From Haplomitrium mnioides (Eukaryota > Marchantiophyta > Haplomitriopsida > Calobryales), in the NCBI GenBank assembly GCA_049999725.1, contig JBNGIS010020116.1, forward strand, positions 1 through 20,556: a DNA stretch of 20,556 bases, in the 5' to 3' direction. The notes beneath the pieces are model-generated. The model ran no database searches and was not told the origin of the DNA. It saw nothing but the letters and a program-made list of their open reading frames with translations. Both the position numbers and the translations under genes were made by a program. Each line of letters begins with the position of its first letter. The stretch's first letter is position 1. Shown here in pieces: positions 9,276 through 18,915 of the stretch.

Positions 9276-12200
9276 GAAAGGTCTATTCATTGCCACATGT
9301 TGTGTTTTTATTTCATGTTTTAGAAAGGTCCATTGATTAATACTTGTTGTGTTTGAACTCAATGTCATAGATAGGTTCATTTATTGTTACTTGTTTTCTT
9401 TGAATCATATGTTATTGATATGTTCATTTATTGTTGTTTGCAATGTCTAGATTTGAATTCATAGTGGGGTCCATTCATTATTACTTGCTGGGTTTGGATT
9501 TAATGTTTTACATAGGTCTATTCATTATAACTTGTTATGTTTGGATTTGATGCTATAGAAAGGTCCATTTTCTATTACTTGTTGTGTTTGAATTCAATGT
9601 TTTGGAAAGATCCATTCATTGTGAGTTGTTATTATTGAATTTAATATTTTAGAAAGGTCTATTCATTGCTACTTGTTGTTATTGGATTCGGTGTTTTAGA
9701 AAGATCCATTCAATGTTACTTTTTATATTTTCATTCAACGTTTTGGAAAGATCCATTCATTGCTACTTGTTATTATTAGATTTAATGTTTTAGAAAGGTC
9801 CACTTATTGCTACTTGTTGTTATTGGATTCAATGTTTTAGAAAGATCCATTCAATGTTACTTGTGATGTTTGGATTCCATGCTATAGAAAAGTCCATTTA
9901 TTTTATTTTTTTTTAGGTTTAGATTTGAAGTTATACAAAGGTCAAGTCATTGTTACTTATTCTATTGTTACTTGTTCTATTTAGACTCGATTCTATAGAA
10001 AGGGCTGTTCATTGTTGCTTTCTTTGTTTTTTTTTCGATGGTATAGATAGGTTCATTTGTTTGGATTTGATGTTATAGATACTTCCATTCATTGTTACTT
10101 GTTGTGTTTTGATTCTATGTTAAAAACAAATCCATTCATTGCTACTTCTAATGTTTGGTTTGTAAATATGTCTTTTCATTGTTGGTAGTTACGTTTTGAT
10201 TCGATGTTCTAGATAGATTCATTTATTATCACTTTTTTTTTTTTGGAATCAATGTATTAGATATGTGCATTGATTCTTAGTGGTTTTATTTGGATTCAAT
10301 TTTATAGAAAGGTCCATTTATTGTTTCTTGTTATTTTTAGATTCTAAGTTGTAGAAAGGTCCAACCATTGTTACTTTTTTTGTTTGGATTTGATGCTAAA
10401 AATAGGTCAATTCATTGTTGTCTATTATTTTTAGATTTGATTTTATTCAAAATTTCCATTCATTATTTCTTACTATGTTTTTCATTGATTTTTGAGAAAG
10501 TTCCATTCATTGTTTCTTGTTTTGTTTGAGCTTGATGTTGTGGAAAAGTCCATTCATTGTTGCTTGTTATGTTTGGATTCAATATTATAGAAAGACCTAT
10601 TCATTGTTACTTGTTATACTTAGATTCAACGTTATATAAAGATCCATTTATTGTTACTTAATATTTTTAGATTTGATGATATAAAAAGGTTCATTCATTG
10701 TTACTTAATATTTTTGAATTTGATGCTATAGAAAGGTTTGTTCATTGGTACTTGTTATATTCAGATTTAGCGTTTTTTAAAGATCCATTGTTTGTTGCTA
10801 AATATTAGAGGATTGAATGTTTTAAAAAGGTCCATTCATTGCTACTTGTTGTGTTTGCTCTTGATGTTATAAGAAATTCCATTGATTGTTATTTGTTTTG
10901 TTTAGATTCCATGTTATAGAAAGGTTTATTCATTACTGGTTGGTTTGTTTAGATTAAATTCTATACATAGATACATTTAGTGTTACTTTTTTAGATTTGA
11001 TTCTATAGATAGATCCATTCAATGTTACTTGTTTTTTTTTTTGGATTCAGTGTTCTATATTAGTCAATTCATTTTTACTTGTTAGGTTTGGATTTGATCT
11101 TATAGATCAACCGATTTACTATTCCTTTTTTTATTTGAATTCAATGTTATAGAAAAGTCTATTCATTGTTACTTGTTGTGTTTGAATTGAATGTTGTAGA
11201 AAAACCAAGTCATTGTTACTAGTTGTGTTTGGATTCAATGTTATAGAAAGTTCCATTCATTGTTGCTTGTTATGTATGGATTCAATGTTGCATTGTTACC
11301 TTTTGTGTTTGGATTCAATGTTGTAGATAGGTGCATTCATTGTTGTTTGATATGTTTGGATTTGATTTTAAAGATAAGTCTATTTATTTTTACTTTTTAA
11401 CTTTGCATTCAATGTTATAGACATGTCCATTCATTGTTTCATTCGACTCCATGTTGCAAATAACTCCATTCATTATTCCTTGTTCTGTTTTGATTTGGTG
11501 TTGTGGATAGATGCATTCATTGCTAGTTGTTTTGTTTGCATTCAATTTTAGAGAAAGGTTTATTCATTATTACTTGTTTTGTTTGGATTTGATGTTATAG
11601 AAAGATTTATTAATTTTTACTTGTTTTTTTATTCAATGTTTGATAAAGATCCAATCATTGCAACTAGTTGTTATTGGATTCGATGTCTTAGAAAGGTCAA
11701 TTCATTGTTACTTGTCATGTTTGGATTCCATATTATTAAAATGTCCATTCATTGTTCATTTTTTTGTTTGGATTAGATGCTAAAAGAATGGTTCATTTAT
11801 TGTTGGTTGCTATGTTTGGATTTGATTCTATAGATAGGTCCATTCATTGTTACTTGTCTTGTTTGGATTTGATTATAGACAAGTCCATTTATTGTTATTT
11901 CTTTTGTTTGGATTTGATATTGTAGATAAGTCCACTGATTGTTACTTGTTAGGTTTGAATTTGATATTGTTGAAACGTTCATTCATTGCTACTTTTTTGT
12001 CTTAGATTTGATGTTGTAGAAAGATCTAATCATTGTTGCTTGTTGTTTGTGGATTTGATTTTATAGAAATGTTCACTCATTGTCACTTATTATGTTTGAT
12101 TTAGTGTTATAAAAAGATCTATTCATTTTTAGTTGCTATGTTTGGATTTGATGTTATAGAAGGTTCATTTATTGTTGTTTGCTATGTTTGGATTCAACAC

Positions 12201-12560
12201 TCTAGATTGATCCATTCATTGTTGTGTGTTGTTTGTGGATTTGATTTTATAGATATGTTCATTCATTGTTGCCTGGTAGGTTTGGATTTGATGTTAGAGA
12301 TAGATCTATTCATTGTTTTGATTTGGTGCTATATAAAGGTCCATTCATTGTTAGTTGTTATATTTGGATTGGATCTTATAGAAGGCTCATTTATTGTTAT
12401 TTTCTATGTTTGGATTCAATGTTATAGAAAGTCCACTTATTGTTATTTTATATATTTGGATTCAACATTCTAGGTCGATCTATTCATTGTTTCATGTTAT
12501 TATTTGATTTTATGTGTTGTTGTGTTTGGATTTGATGTTATAGAAGGTTCATTTATTGTT
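9276..12560. repeat. 47-bp minisatellite, about 70 diverged units
   Basis: The motif GAAAGGTCCATTCATTG then TTACTTGTTGTGTTTGGATT then CAATGTTATA repeats at a 47-bp spacing (phase marks at 9276, 9323, 9370, 9417, 9464), with substitutions and some units shortened or lost (for example near 9950, 11280 and 12500). The array is strongly AT-rich and strand-asymmetric (T-rich on plus). Because 47 is not a multiple of three, open frames in it are accidental. It replaces transposase DNA: T2 is cut at its left end and the inverted T3 at its right end. The units have no similarity I can see to either element gene. Confidence 0.9.
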
Positions 12561-12567
12561 ATTTGCC

Positions 12568-13280
12568 AAACTGTTAACTGAAGACTCCTCCAAACGAATT
12601 TGGTTTGTTTCAGATTTCCCAATCTCATTGTGAGGTTCTACTTGAATTGAAATCACTTGTTATTTGAGTGGTCCTATTGGAGACAACGACTCATCTCCAA
12701 AATTTAAACCATCCATATATTGTATGGTTTTTGTGTTTTGAACAAACACACTTTGATCGAGGTCTCTCTCAGATGAAGACGAAGAGAGGTCTACAACCAT
12801 CTAGAAATTTTGAGTTTAACGTCTTTCTGTTGATCTATTGGAGTAGTTAGAAGAAAGATTCAACTTTGATCGTTTGATCAATAACAAAGATCTTGTGCTT
12901 GCAGAAGTTTGTTTCTTGAATTATTGGCGAGCACTTGGTTCTCTCTTTGATTGTTTGCGCGCAAGTTGTTCACTCTTTAATCCTATGTATGCATTGGGTT
13001 CACTCCTTGACCCTATGCGTGCATAGGGTTCAGTACCTAATCCTATGCGTGCATAGAGTTCACCTTCTCGAGCTTCTCAAGTGGAGCTATTTGATTCAAC
13101 AAAAGCAATCTTTTTTCTCAATATACTCGCCATCACACTTGACACTTTTGGTAGTCCATCGTTTACCTCCAAAGAATTGTGGTTTGAACAAATCTCAACT
13201 TGTTTGTCGAAAGAAACACTTTTTTGTGAAGATGAATCTTGGAATTCCAACCTTTTCTTTCTCTTAAAAATTCCAAACAT
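12568..13280 (-). pseudogene. Transposase N-terminus, copy T3 (inverted relative to T2)
   Basis: The ATG at 13280-13278 opens MFGIFKRKKRLEFQD, matching T2 MAGVFKSKKRLDFQD, and continues with KVSSVMASILRKKIAFVE to a stop (SST then TGA). Exon 2 (to 12834, after acceptor TAG) reads VVDLSSSSSERDLDQS and LSPIGPLK-stop-QVIS, matching T2 LSPIAPLKQQVIS. The copy ends at ~12568, where the 47-bp array begins, so everything after exon 2 is missing. Stops at 12660 (TAA versus CAA in T2) and elsewhere show decay. Together with T2 it forms a diverged inverted repeat of about 0.9 kb flanking the minisatellite. Confidence 0.75.
12945..13060 (-). repeat. Palindrome cluster in transposase intron 1 (T3)
   Basis: Contains TTTGCGCGCAAG, CCTATGTATGCATTGG, the perfect-armed CCCTATGCGTGCATAGGG at about 13012-13029 and CCTATGCGTGCATAGA at about 13042-13057. 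The cluster lies between exon 1 and exon 2, as in T2 (6363-6480). Confidence 0.65.
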
Positions 13281-13742
13281 TGATAAAGCTTACTAAAAAT
13301 GAACTATTTGAAGAAACAACTTTAACAAATATTGTCAACCTCTAACAGCTTACCTAAAATATATGTTTTTAAAGAAATTTCCACAAAACGACAAAGTTAG
13401 GAACTTTTTGTGAAGAAAATAAAAATAAATAAATTGGAAAGATGAAAAAAAACAATGCTTTATATACTAACTTTTTTTTTTCACCACGCGAGCCTATGCA
13501 TCAAAAGCTCTGCGAATCATTTTTTTTTGCGAGAATATGTATTTTTTGAAATCCAGGTATAAAGGAAGCCTCAGTGGAAAGTTTCTTTCCATTGTCGTGA
13601 GTTGAATTTCTATATTTTGTTTTCTTGCCATCCTATTTTTGCATTTCCTTGTTATTTTGCCTATTTCAGCCTTTCGATTTTCTTGAGCTTTTGTTCGTAT
13701 TATTTTTTACCTCAAATTCCACCACTTTTCAATTTCTAGAAA
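13281..13742. promoter_or_regulatory. Shared divergent promoter between transposase T3 and gene 2 copy D
   Basis: Two TATA boxes point away from each other: TATATAAAG on the minus strand at 13458-13466 (serving the ATG at 13280) and TATAAAG on the plus strand at 13558-13564 (serving the ATG at 13743). They are about 90 bases apart, and each lies roughly 180-185 bases from its start codon. The block TCTGCGAATCATTTTT between them is conserved, inverted, at 5900-5917. Co-expression of the two genes is an inference from this geometry. Confidence 0.65.
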
Positions 13743-13938
13743 ATGACATCACAAGTCAATGTTTCTAGACCTCCTCAACCAAAGCCTTACAGGTAATCAG
13801 ATGTTATCAAGGCTCTCAAGCCCGAAAAGTTAGACTAGGATTGGCTTGTAAACTATAGATCCTTGAAAGATCATAATCAACACCTTTAACAACCGCTACT
13901 TTGAACTAAGAACCGCTACTGAGTTCTTGTTTCACTTG
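13743..13938 (+). pseudogene. First exon of the ParB-methyltransferase gene, copy D
   Basis: Opens MTSQVNVSRPPQPKPYR and continues as SDVIKALKPEKLD, DWLVNYRSLKDHNQH and, after a one-base slip, NRYFELRTATEFLFH, ending at a possible donor G|GTAGTA. Stops TAA and TAG sit after PYR and after EKLD. The start is homologous to the minus-strand copy C (5735), where the ParB exon follows on the same strand. Here the rest of the gene is missing: the intron-like DNA leads instead into the 3' end of an oppositely oriented methyltransferase (copy B). The exon's function is not recognised. Confidence 0.6.
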
Positions 13939-14267
13939 GTAGTAAAAAATATTACTTTTTGTGATTTGGTAATTAAAAACATAAATTTTTCATTTGTGAT
14001 CTTTTTTTCGTAAAGAAATCATTTTTTAGAAATAAAAATTACGTATTTTATATTGAGATTATATTTTAAATTTTTATTTTTAATAAACACCCTAGAAAAC
14101 AATCATTTTGGTTATTGAAATATTTTATTAAAACCTCACACTATTGCAAATACACTAAATTCATAAAAAATTAAATAAAACATATATCTTTTTATGAAAA
14201 CAAATTACAGACAAACGTGGATGTCTAGTCAAGTACAGAATTTGAACCAAACTTTGAGCGTCATAGT
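13939..14267 (+). other. AT-rich intron-like DNA after copy D exon 1
   Basis: Very AT-rich, without coding signal. It is similar to 16676-17000 (which includes a gap): both contain CACTATTG with nearby AAATA and AAATTTA stretches, AAATAAAA-ATATATCTTTT and GATGTCTA-TC. This marks a duplicated segment that starts in exon 1 (NRYF) and runs into the palindrome array. Confidence 0.55.
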
Positions 14268-14755
14268 TGTTAAATCCTATACAAGCATAGACTCCAAACT
14301 AGAACCCTAAAGCCTAGGCACGCAAAGACTCCGAACGAGAATCCTATAGCCTAGGTATGCTTAGACTCTGAACAAGAACAATAAAGCTATCCATGAATGG
14401 ACTTTGAACGAAAACCTTAAAGCCTTTGCCTGCCAAGACTCTAAACAAGAACCCTAAAGTCTATGCACGCATAGACTTTGAACAAGAACCCTAAAGTCTA
14501 TGCACGCATAGACTTTGAACAAGAACCCTAAAGTCTATGCATGCATTGACTTTGAACAAGAACCCTTTGGCTTATGCATGCATAGACTCTGAACAATAAC
14601 TTTAAAGCTTATGCACGTATAGACTTCGAATGAGAACTAGAAAGCTTATGTGCACATAGACTCTAAACACAAACATAAAGCCTGTGTGACCAAAGATTGC
14701 AAGAGTTCATGTGCGCTTGGACTCCAAGCCCATGTGCACAAGGACTCCAAACCAT
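14268..14755. repeat. Palindrome array with a 37-bp tandem core
   Basis: At least ten palindromes of the form GTCTATGCACGCATAGAC separated by spacers related to TTTGAACAAGAACCCTAAA. The section at about 14458-14570 is a nearly exact 37-bp tandem repeat. The arms here read GTCTATGC/GCATAGAC, whereas elsewhere in the window they read GTCCATGC/GCATGGAC, so both arms changed together. The array lies 3' of methyltransferase copy B; copy A has the matching array at 16995-17230. Confidence 0.8.
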
Positions 14756-14897
14756 TCTTAGATTAGCAATTGATACCAAACCCTTCTTACACTAGCAATT
14801 TACTCAAACCATTTTTAGACGCACCAAATTGAATCGTGATGAAATGACTTGAAATGGATTGAGAGTGCAACAAGTTGAAACTTTGTAAGAAAAGTAC

Positions 14898-14903
14898 TTT
14901 ATT
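14898..14903 (-). terminator. Candidate polyadenylation signal of methyltransferase copy B
   Basis: AATAAA on the minus strand, 28 bases beyond the TGA at 14931-14933. Copy A has AATAAA at an almost identical distance (17306-17311), which supports a real 3' processing signal of the gene. Confidence 0.5.
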
Positions 14904-14930
14904 AATAACAAAATTTGTTCAAACAGATTC

Positions 14931-16206
14931 TCAAGCTCTATCCTCTTCGGGAAAATTTTTTTCATCTAAATCCAAAGGCTGAGCATCTGCAACCACTAGA
15001 GGGTCATGGCAAGACTTTCTAGTCCATGATATTGCGCCAGAATCACCAATAGCACTTGCAGTACTAGGAGGAATAGGTTCCTTGTGGTATGCATAAATTA
15101 TCCGTGACTCAATCATATCGGATGGCAAGGAAGCCATTGTCAAAACCCTCTAAGGAATGTAGGTAGATTGATGTCTATCATATTCCACCACAATGCAATT
15201 TTGCATCAATTTAAAGCACAAACAAGGCCTGTGCGAGACCTAGAGCAAAGATCTAGGATCCAATCCTGCTCTATTGACAAATGGTCGATGAAAAAATTAT
15301 AAAGAGCTTGCAGCTTTTGATAAACATTGACAAGAGCATCATCTCATGGATGTTTAAGTTTGGCAGAAACCACATGACAACTAAAAACACTACGCATGAT
15401 TTGTCAAGGAAGTCCAATCGCAGAAGTAAGCTGCAAATTAAAAAGCCTCATGCTCCTCTTTTCTTCTTTTGTCCAATAGCCCATAGTCCATTATTCATGA
15501 GCATGTGCAATTTTGCAACCACCAGAATGATGAATGTTGCTTTTGTCCCTATAAAAAAAAAATAAAAATCAAACATTATAACCAAAGTGTAGCACATTGT
15601 CAAGTAAAAAAGAGAAATTAAAAACAAAAGAATCAAAGAATAACTTACTAGATGCCATGGTCAATTGCATAGAAAATTTCCAAAAAAGCATCCTCGATGA
15701 TGCCAAATTGTTGTGACGAGTGTATAATAACAAAAGATTAAAAATTTGACATTGTAATTGCCGCAAAAGATGAAACCATGTAAAAAATGTCATCTTTTGA
15801 AAATGGTTCAAAATCATCATGCTTGTAAATTCCTTAAGGTTGTAACCGTAAGAAATATCCGCAATAGCCAAAGTGAAACACTTAGGTTTCACCAAGCCCT
15901 TCAGCTGTCGAGCATTGGCCTCCTCGTGGACTTGGTAAAATGCCAAATTGAGACCATCAATATAAGACATTAAATCCTCTTCCTCATCTCTCACAACTCT
16001 TTCAACTATAAGAGATGCAGCACTGCTTTGCTGCCTTGCTTTCCACTCTCTAGCCTTTTGGCAGTAAAGAAGAAAAGCTGAAGGATAGGAAACTAGGTGG
16101 GAACCTGGTCATGATACTCTAAGGCTTCTTTGACCCTTGATTTTTTTCGACCTTTTGGAGCTGCTGTCGATTTTTTAACCAGTTGCTGTTTGAAAGTTTT
16201 GTCTCT
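14931..16206 (-). pseudogene. Beta-class DNA methyltransferase half of gene 2, copy B
   Basis: Two exons: 15649-16206, begun after acceptor TAG and reading RDKTFKQQLVKKS, and 14931-15548, separated by a 100-bp intron (donor GTAAGT, acceptor TAG). Motif IV reads ADISYGYNLKE (around 15842-15859; the usual form is D-P-P-Y). Motif I reads DLCSRSRTGLVCAL (usual F-x-G-x-G). VVRDEEEDLMS and QVHEEANARQLKGLVKP precede motif IV. The order IV then I is the beta-class permutation of the N6_N4 methylase family. It is dead: frameshifts occur before REWKA, after NLKEF and after VCAL, with TAG at 15150 (CAG in copy A), and both motifs have lost key residues. No ParB exon precedes it: upstream lie palindromes and then an exon-1 fragment on the other strand. 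Confidence 0.8.
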
Positions 16207-16274
16207 CTACACAAAGAAAAAAATAGAAAACATTACAAAGAGACAAAAAAATTATATGCTAGAGAGAGACACTG

Positions 16275-16620
16275 AATTTCAAGCGCATATGGACTTTGCT
16301 ATCCTTGGCACTTGGACTACGAAGTCCATGCACGCATGGACTTAACATTACTTGCACACAGGGACTTTGTTTTCATGAAAAATGTTTAGGGTCAATGCGC
16401 GCATGGACTTCAAAGTCCATGCTTGCAAGGAAATTGAAGTCCATTTGCGCATGGACATTGAAGTCCATTCGCGCATGGACTTCGCATTACCTGCAAACAA
16501 AGACTTTTAAGTCCATGCTTGCATGGACATCAAAGTCCATATGCGCAAGGACTTCGCATTACCTACGCGTTTGGACTGCAAAGTCCATGTGCGCTTGGGC
16601 TGTGAAACCCATACACGCAT
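16275..16620 (-). repeat. Palindrome array in the intron before methyltransferase copy B
   Basis: About ten palindromes with spacers of 10-25 bases: for example AAGTCCATGCACGCATGGAC near 16321, AATGCGCGCATGGACTT near 16395, AAGTCCATTTGCGCATGGAC near 16437 and AAGTCCATTCGCGCATGGAC near 16459. The same intron in copy A (18618-18915) holds a smaller set. Frames through this array produce repeated short peptides that are not genes. Confidence 0.75.
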
Positions 16621-16675
16621 GGACAACAGCCGCTACTTTCAACCAAGAACCGCTACTGGGTTCCTGTTTCACTGG
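16621..16675 (+). pseudogene. Fragment of gene 2 exon 1 (NRYFQPRTATGFLFH)
   Basis: The plus strand reads NRYFQPRTATGFLFHW, aligning with the end of exon 1 in copy D (NRYFELRTATEFLFH). It abuts the palindrome array directly on its left, so the front of the exon is lost here. It is the left boundary of the second unit of a tandem duplication (unit 1 starting near 13888, unit 2 near 16625). Confidence 0.6.
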
Positions 16676-16757
16676 ACAATCGAATTTTTTTTTTTTAAGA
16701 TTTGGCATTCAAAAACATCAAATTTTAAACTAAAATCTTCTTTTTGAAAAGAAAATT

Positions 16758-16857
16758 NNNNNNNNNNNNNNNNNNNNNNNNNNNNNNNNNNNNNNNNNNN
16801 NNNNNNNNNNNNNNNNNNNNNNNNNNNNNNNNNNNNNNNNNNNNNNNNNNNNNNNNN
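16758..16857. other. Assembly gap (100 N)
   Basis: Exactly 100 N inside the AT-rich intron-like DNA. The homologous stretch after copy D (about 14020-14140) is continuous, so the true missing length is probably of the order of one to two hundred bases. Confidence 0.9.
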
Positions 16858-16994
16858 ACTATTCAAATATTTTGAAAAAGCTTGACACTATTGTAAATAA
16901 ATTAAATTTAAGAAAAAGGAAATAAAATATATATCTTTTGATAGAAAAAAAGTACAAGTAAACGTAAATGTCTATTCGGGTAAGGACTTTAAAC

Positions 16995-17230
16995 CTGACT
17001 TTGAGCATCGTAGCCAACAAAGTCTATGCAAGCATAGACTCCAAACCAAAACTATAAAGCCCATGCACGCATAGACTCCGAACAAGAATCCTAAATCCTT
17101 TGTGTGCTTTGACTGTGAACAAGAACAATGAAGCCATGCACGGATGGACTTTCAACTAGAATCCTACAGCCAAAACACACCAAGCGTCTAAAGAAGAACC
17201 CTGCAGCCTATGCAAGCATGGACATTGAAC
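16995..17230. repeat. Palindrome array 3' of gene 2 copy A
   Basis: Members such as GTCTATGCAAGCATAGAC, CCATGCACGCATAGAC, CCATGCACGGATGGAC and CCTATGCAAGCATGGAC are spaced by TTGAACAAGAACCC-type sequence. It corresponds to 14268-14755 beside copy B but is shorter and more diverged. Confidence 0.7.
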
Positions 17231-17305
17231 AAGAACCCGACTTTGTAGTTCTTCTTCGGTTCCCCTGCACGCCAAATTGTTGTGACGAGTGAAGAAAAAA
17301 TAAAT

Positions 17306-17311
17306 TTTATT
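17306..17311 (-). terminator. Candidate polyadenylation signal of gene 2 copy A
   Basis: AATAAA on the minus strand, about 28 bases beyond the TGA stop at 17339-17341, matching the spacing in copy B. Confidence 0.5.
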
Positions 17312-17338
17312 ATAAAGGAAAATAGTACAAACATGTCA

Positions 17339-17957
17339 TCAAACAATCTCCTCTTCCGGAGGAACTGTCTCATCTACATCTACTGGTTGAGCATCTGTGG
17401 CCACTAGAGAATCCTGACGAGACTTTCCAGTCCCCAATATCACTACAAAGTCACCAGAAGCACCTGCAGTACCAGGAGGAACATGTTCCTTATGGTACGC
17501 AAATACGATTTGTGACTCAGTCACATCGGATGGCAAAAAAGCCATCTCCAAAACCCTCTGAGGAATATAGATAGACTGACGTCTATCATATTCCATGGCG
17601 ATGCAATTTTGCATCAGCTTTAGAGCACAGACAAGGCCTGTGCTAGACCCAGAGCAAAGATCTAGAATCCAATCTTACTCTGTAGAAAGATGGTCTATGA
17701 AAAAATTATATAAAGCCTGCGATTTCTGATAAACATTCACATGAGCATCATCTCCTGGATGTTTTAGCTTAGCAGAAACTGCAGGACAGCTAAATATGCT
17801 ACGCATTGGTTGCCGAAGAAGTCTCGTTGCAAAAGAAGCTTGCAAATTGAAATGCCGCATGCTCCTCTTTCCGTCTTTTGACCAGTAGCCCACCGTCCAG
17901 TACTCGTAGGCATGGGCAATTCTTGGACCACCAGAATGATGTATGTTGCTTTTGTCC
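17339..17957 (-). pseudogene. Copy A last exon: methyltransferase C-terminal half with motif I
   Basis: Begins after acceptor TAG (17958-17960) and joins the previous exon in phase as VWDKSNIHH. It then reads GGPRIAHAYEYWTVGYW, the region after motif IV where this family typically has W-x-K...H-x-x-E. NVYQKSQALYNFFIDHLS corresponds to the family's QKP segment, and DWILDLCSGSSTGLVCALKL then EYD is the AdoMet-binding F-x-G-x-G motif (17639-17656), whose second core glycine is now serine. TAA at 17675 replaces a glutamine present in copy B (EQDW). The tail is acidic and Pro/Thr-rich and ends at TGA 17339-17341. The order of motifs and spacing fit Pfam N6_N4 methylases well. Confidence 0.85.
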
Positions 17958-18060
17958 CTACGAAAAAAAAACAACAAGGTCAAACCCTGTAACGAAAACG
18001 TAAGATAAATAAAAGACAAAGAAATCAAAACAAAACAAAAAAAATGAAAGAAAAACTTAC

Positions 18061-18617
18061 CAGACGCCGTGATCAACTACACAGCCGACTTCGGAAAGAG
18101 CATCCTCCACGATGCCGAATTGTTGCGATGAATGTATTATAACGAACGACCAAAACTCCGAAGTAGTTATTGCCGCAAAAGATGACACCATGTCAAAAAT
18201 GTCATCTTTTGAAAACGGCTCCGAATCATAATGCTTGCATTCTTTAAGGTTATAATCGTAAAGAATGTCAGCAATCGGTAATGTGAAACACCGAGGTTTC
18301 ACAAGGCCTTTTAACTGCCTGGCATTAGCCTCGCCGTGGACTTGGTAGAACGCCACGTTGAGGCCGTCAACAAACGACAACAAATCTTCTTCTTCGTCTC
18401 TCACAACTCCTTCTGTTTTGAGAGAGGCAGCCCCACTTTGCTGCTATGCTTTCCACTCCCTGGCCTTCTGGCAGTGGAGAACAAAAGCAGGAGGGTAAGA
18501 AACCAACGTCGGAGGTTGGTTCTGTTCTTCGGGGGCTACATCAACCCCAGACTTCTTCTTCCCCTTGGCAGCAGCAGTAAGTTTCTTGGCGAGCTACCGC
18601 TTGAAAGTTTTGTCGCC
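18061..18617 (-). pseudogene. Copy A exon with methyltransferase motif IV
   Basis: Starts as GDKTFKR after a mutated acceptor (CAA|GGC; copy B has TAG), contains a basic segment AAAKGKKKSG, then HCQKAREWKA, VVRDEEEDLLSFVDGLNVAF and LKGLVKPRCFTLPIADILY (motif IV at 18252-18269, DILYDY against the family D-P-P-Y-G). After it, SKDDIFDMVSSFAAITTSEF and FVIIHSSQQFGIVEDAL match the helix and strand that follow motif IV in N6_N4 methylases. TAG codons at 18594 and 18444 interrupt the frame. The donor CTG|GTAAGT (18055-18063) and a 103-bp intron follow. Confidence 0.85.
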
Positions 18618-18915
18618 TTGAAAAAAAAAACATTAGAAAAGAAAATACTGAAATGTCAAAACAATACAAGCAAGGACATCTACGCCCTAGCGCGCAGGGA
18701 AATTGGACTTCCAGCCATTAAGGACTTGGAAGTCCATCCGCGCATGGACTTAAAATCTAGGCGCAAGAGGACTTCAATTCCCAAAGCTTAAGGACTTGCA
18801 AGTCCATGCGCGCATGGACTTCCAAGTCCAAGCACGCCTAGAAATAGGAAAATCAAAAAATCAAAAATCAAATGCAAAGAAAAAAACAAAGTAAAGATCC
18901 AAAGAAAGTACTTAC
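18618..18915 (-). repeat. Intron of copy A with palindromes
   Basis: Donor GTAAGT at 18910-18915 and mutated acceptor at 18618-18620. Palindromes at about 18730-18752 (AAGTCCATCCGCGCATGGAC) and 18798-18820 (AAGTCCATGCGCGCATGGAC) plus decayed members around 18673-18720. Confidence 0.7.

Noticed and set aside
9276-12560. Open frames inside the 47-bp minisatellite (for example 12138-12473)
   Set aside because: The period is not a multiple of three and stops are rare only because of the repeat's composition; no frame is kept along the array.
17262-17292. LTR-retrotransposon end and primer-binding site (ACAACAATTTGGC context)
   Set aside because: No second LTR, no polypurine tract and no gag or pol sequence found in the window; the same words occur inside the methyltransferase exon of copy B.
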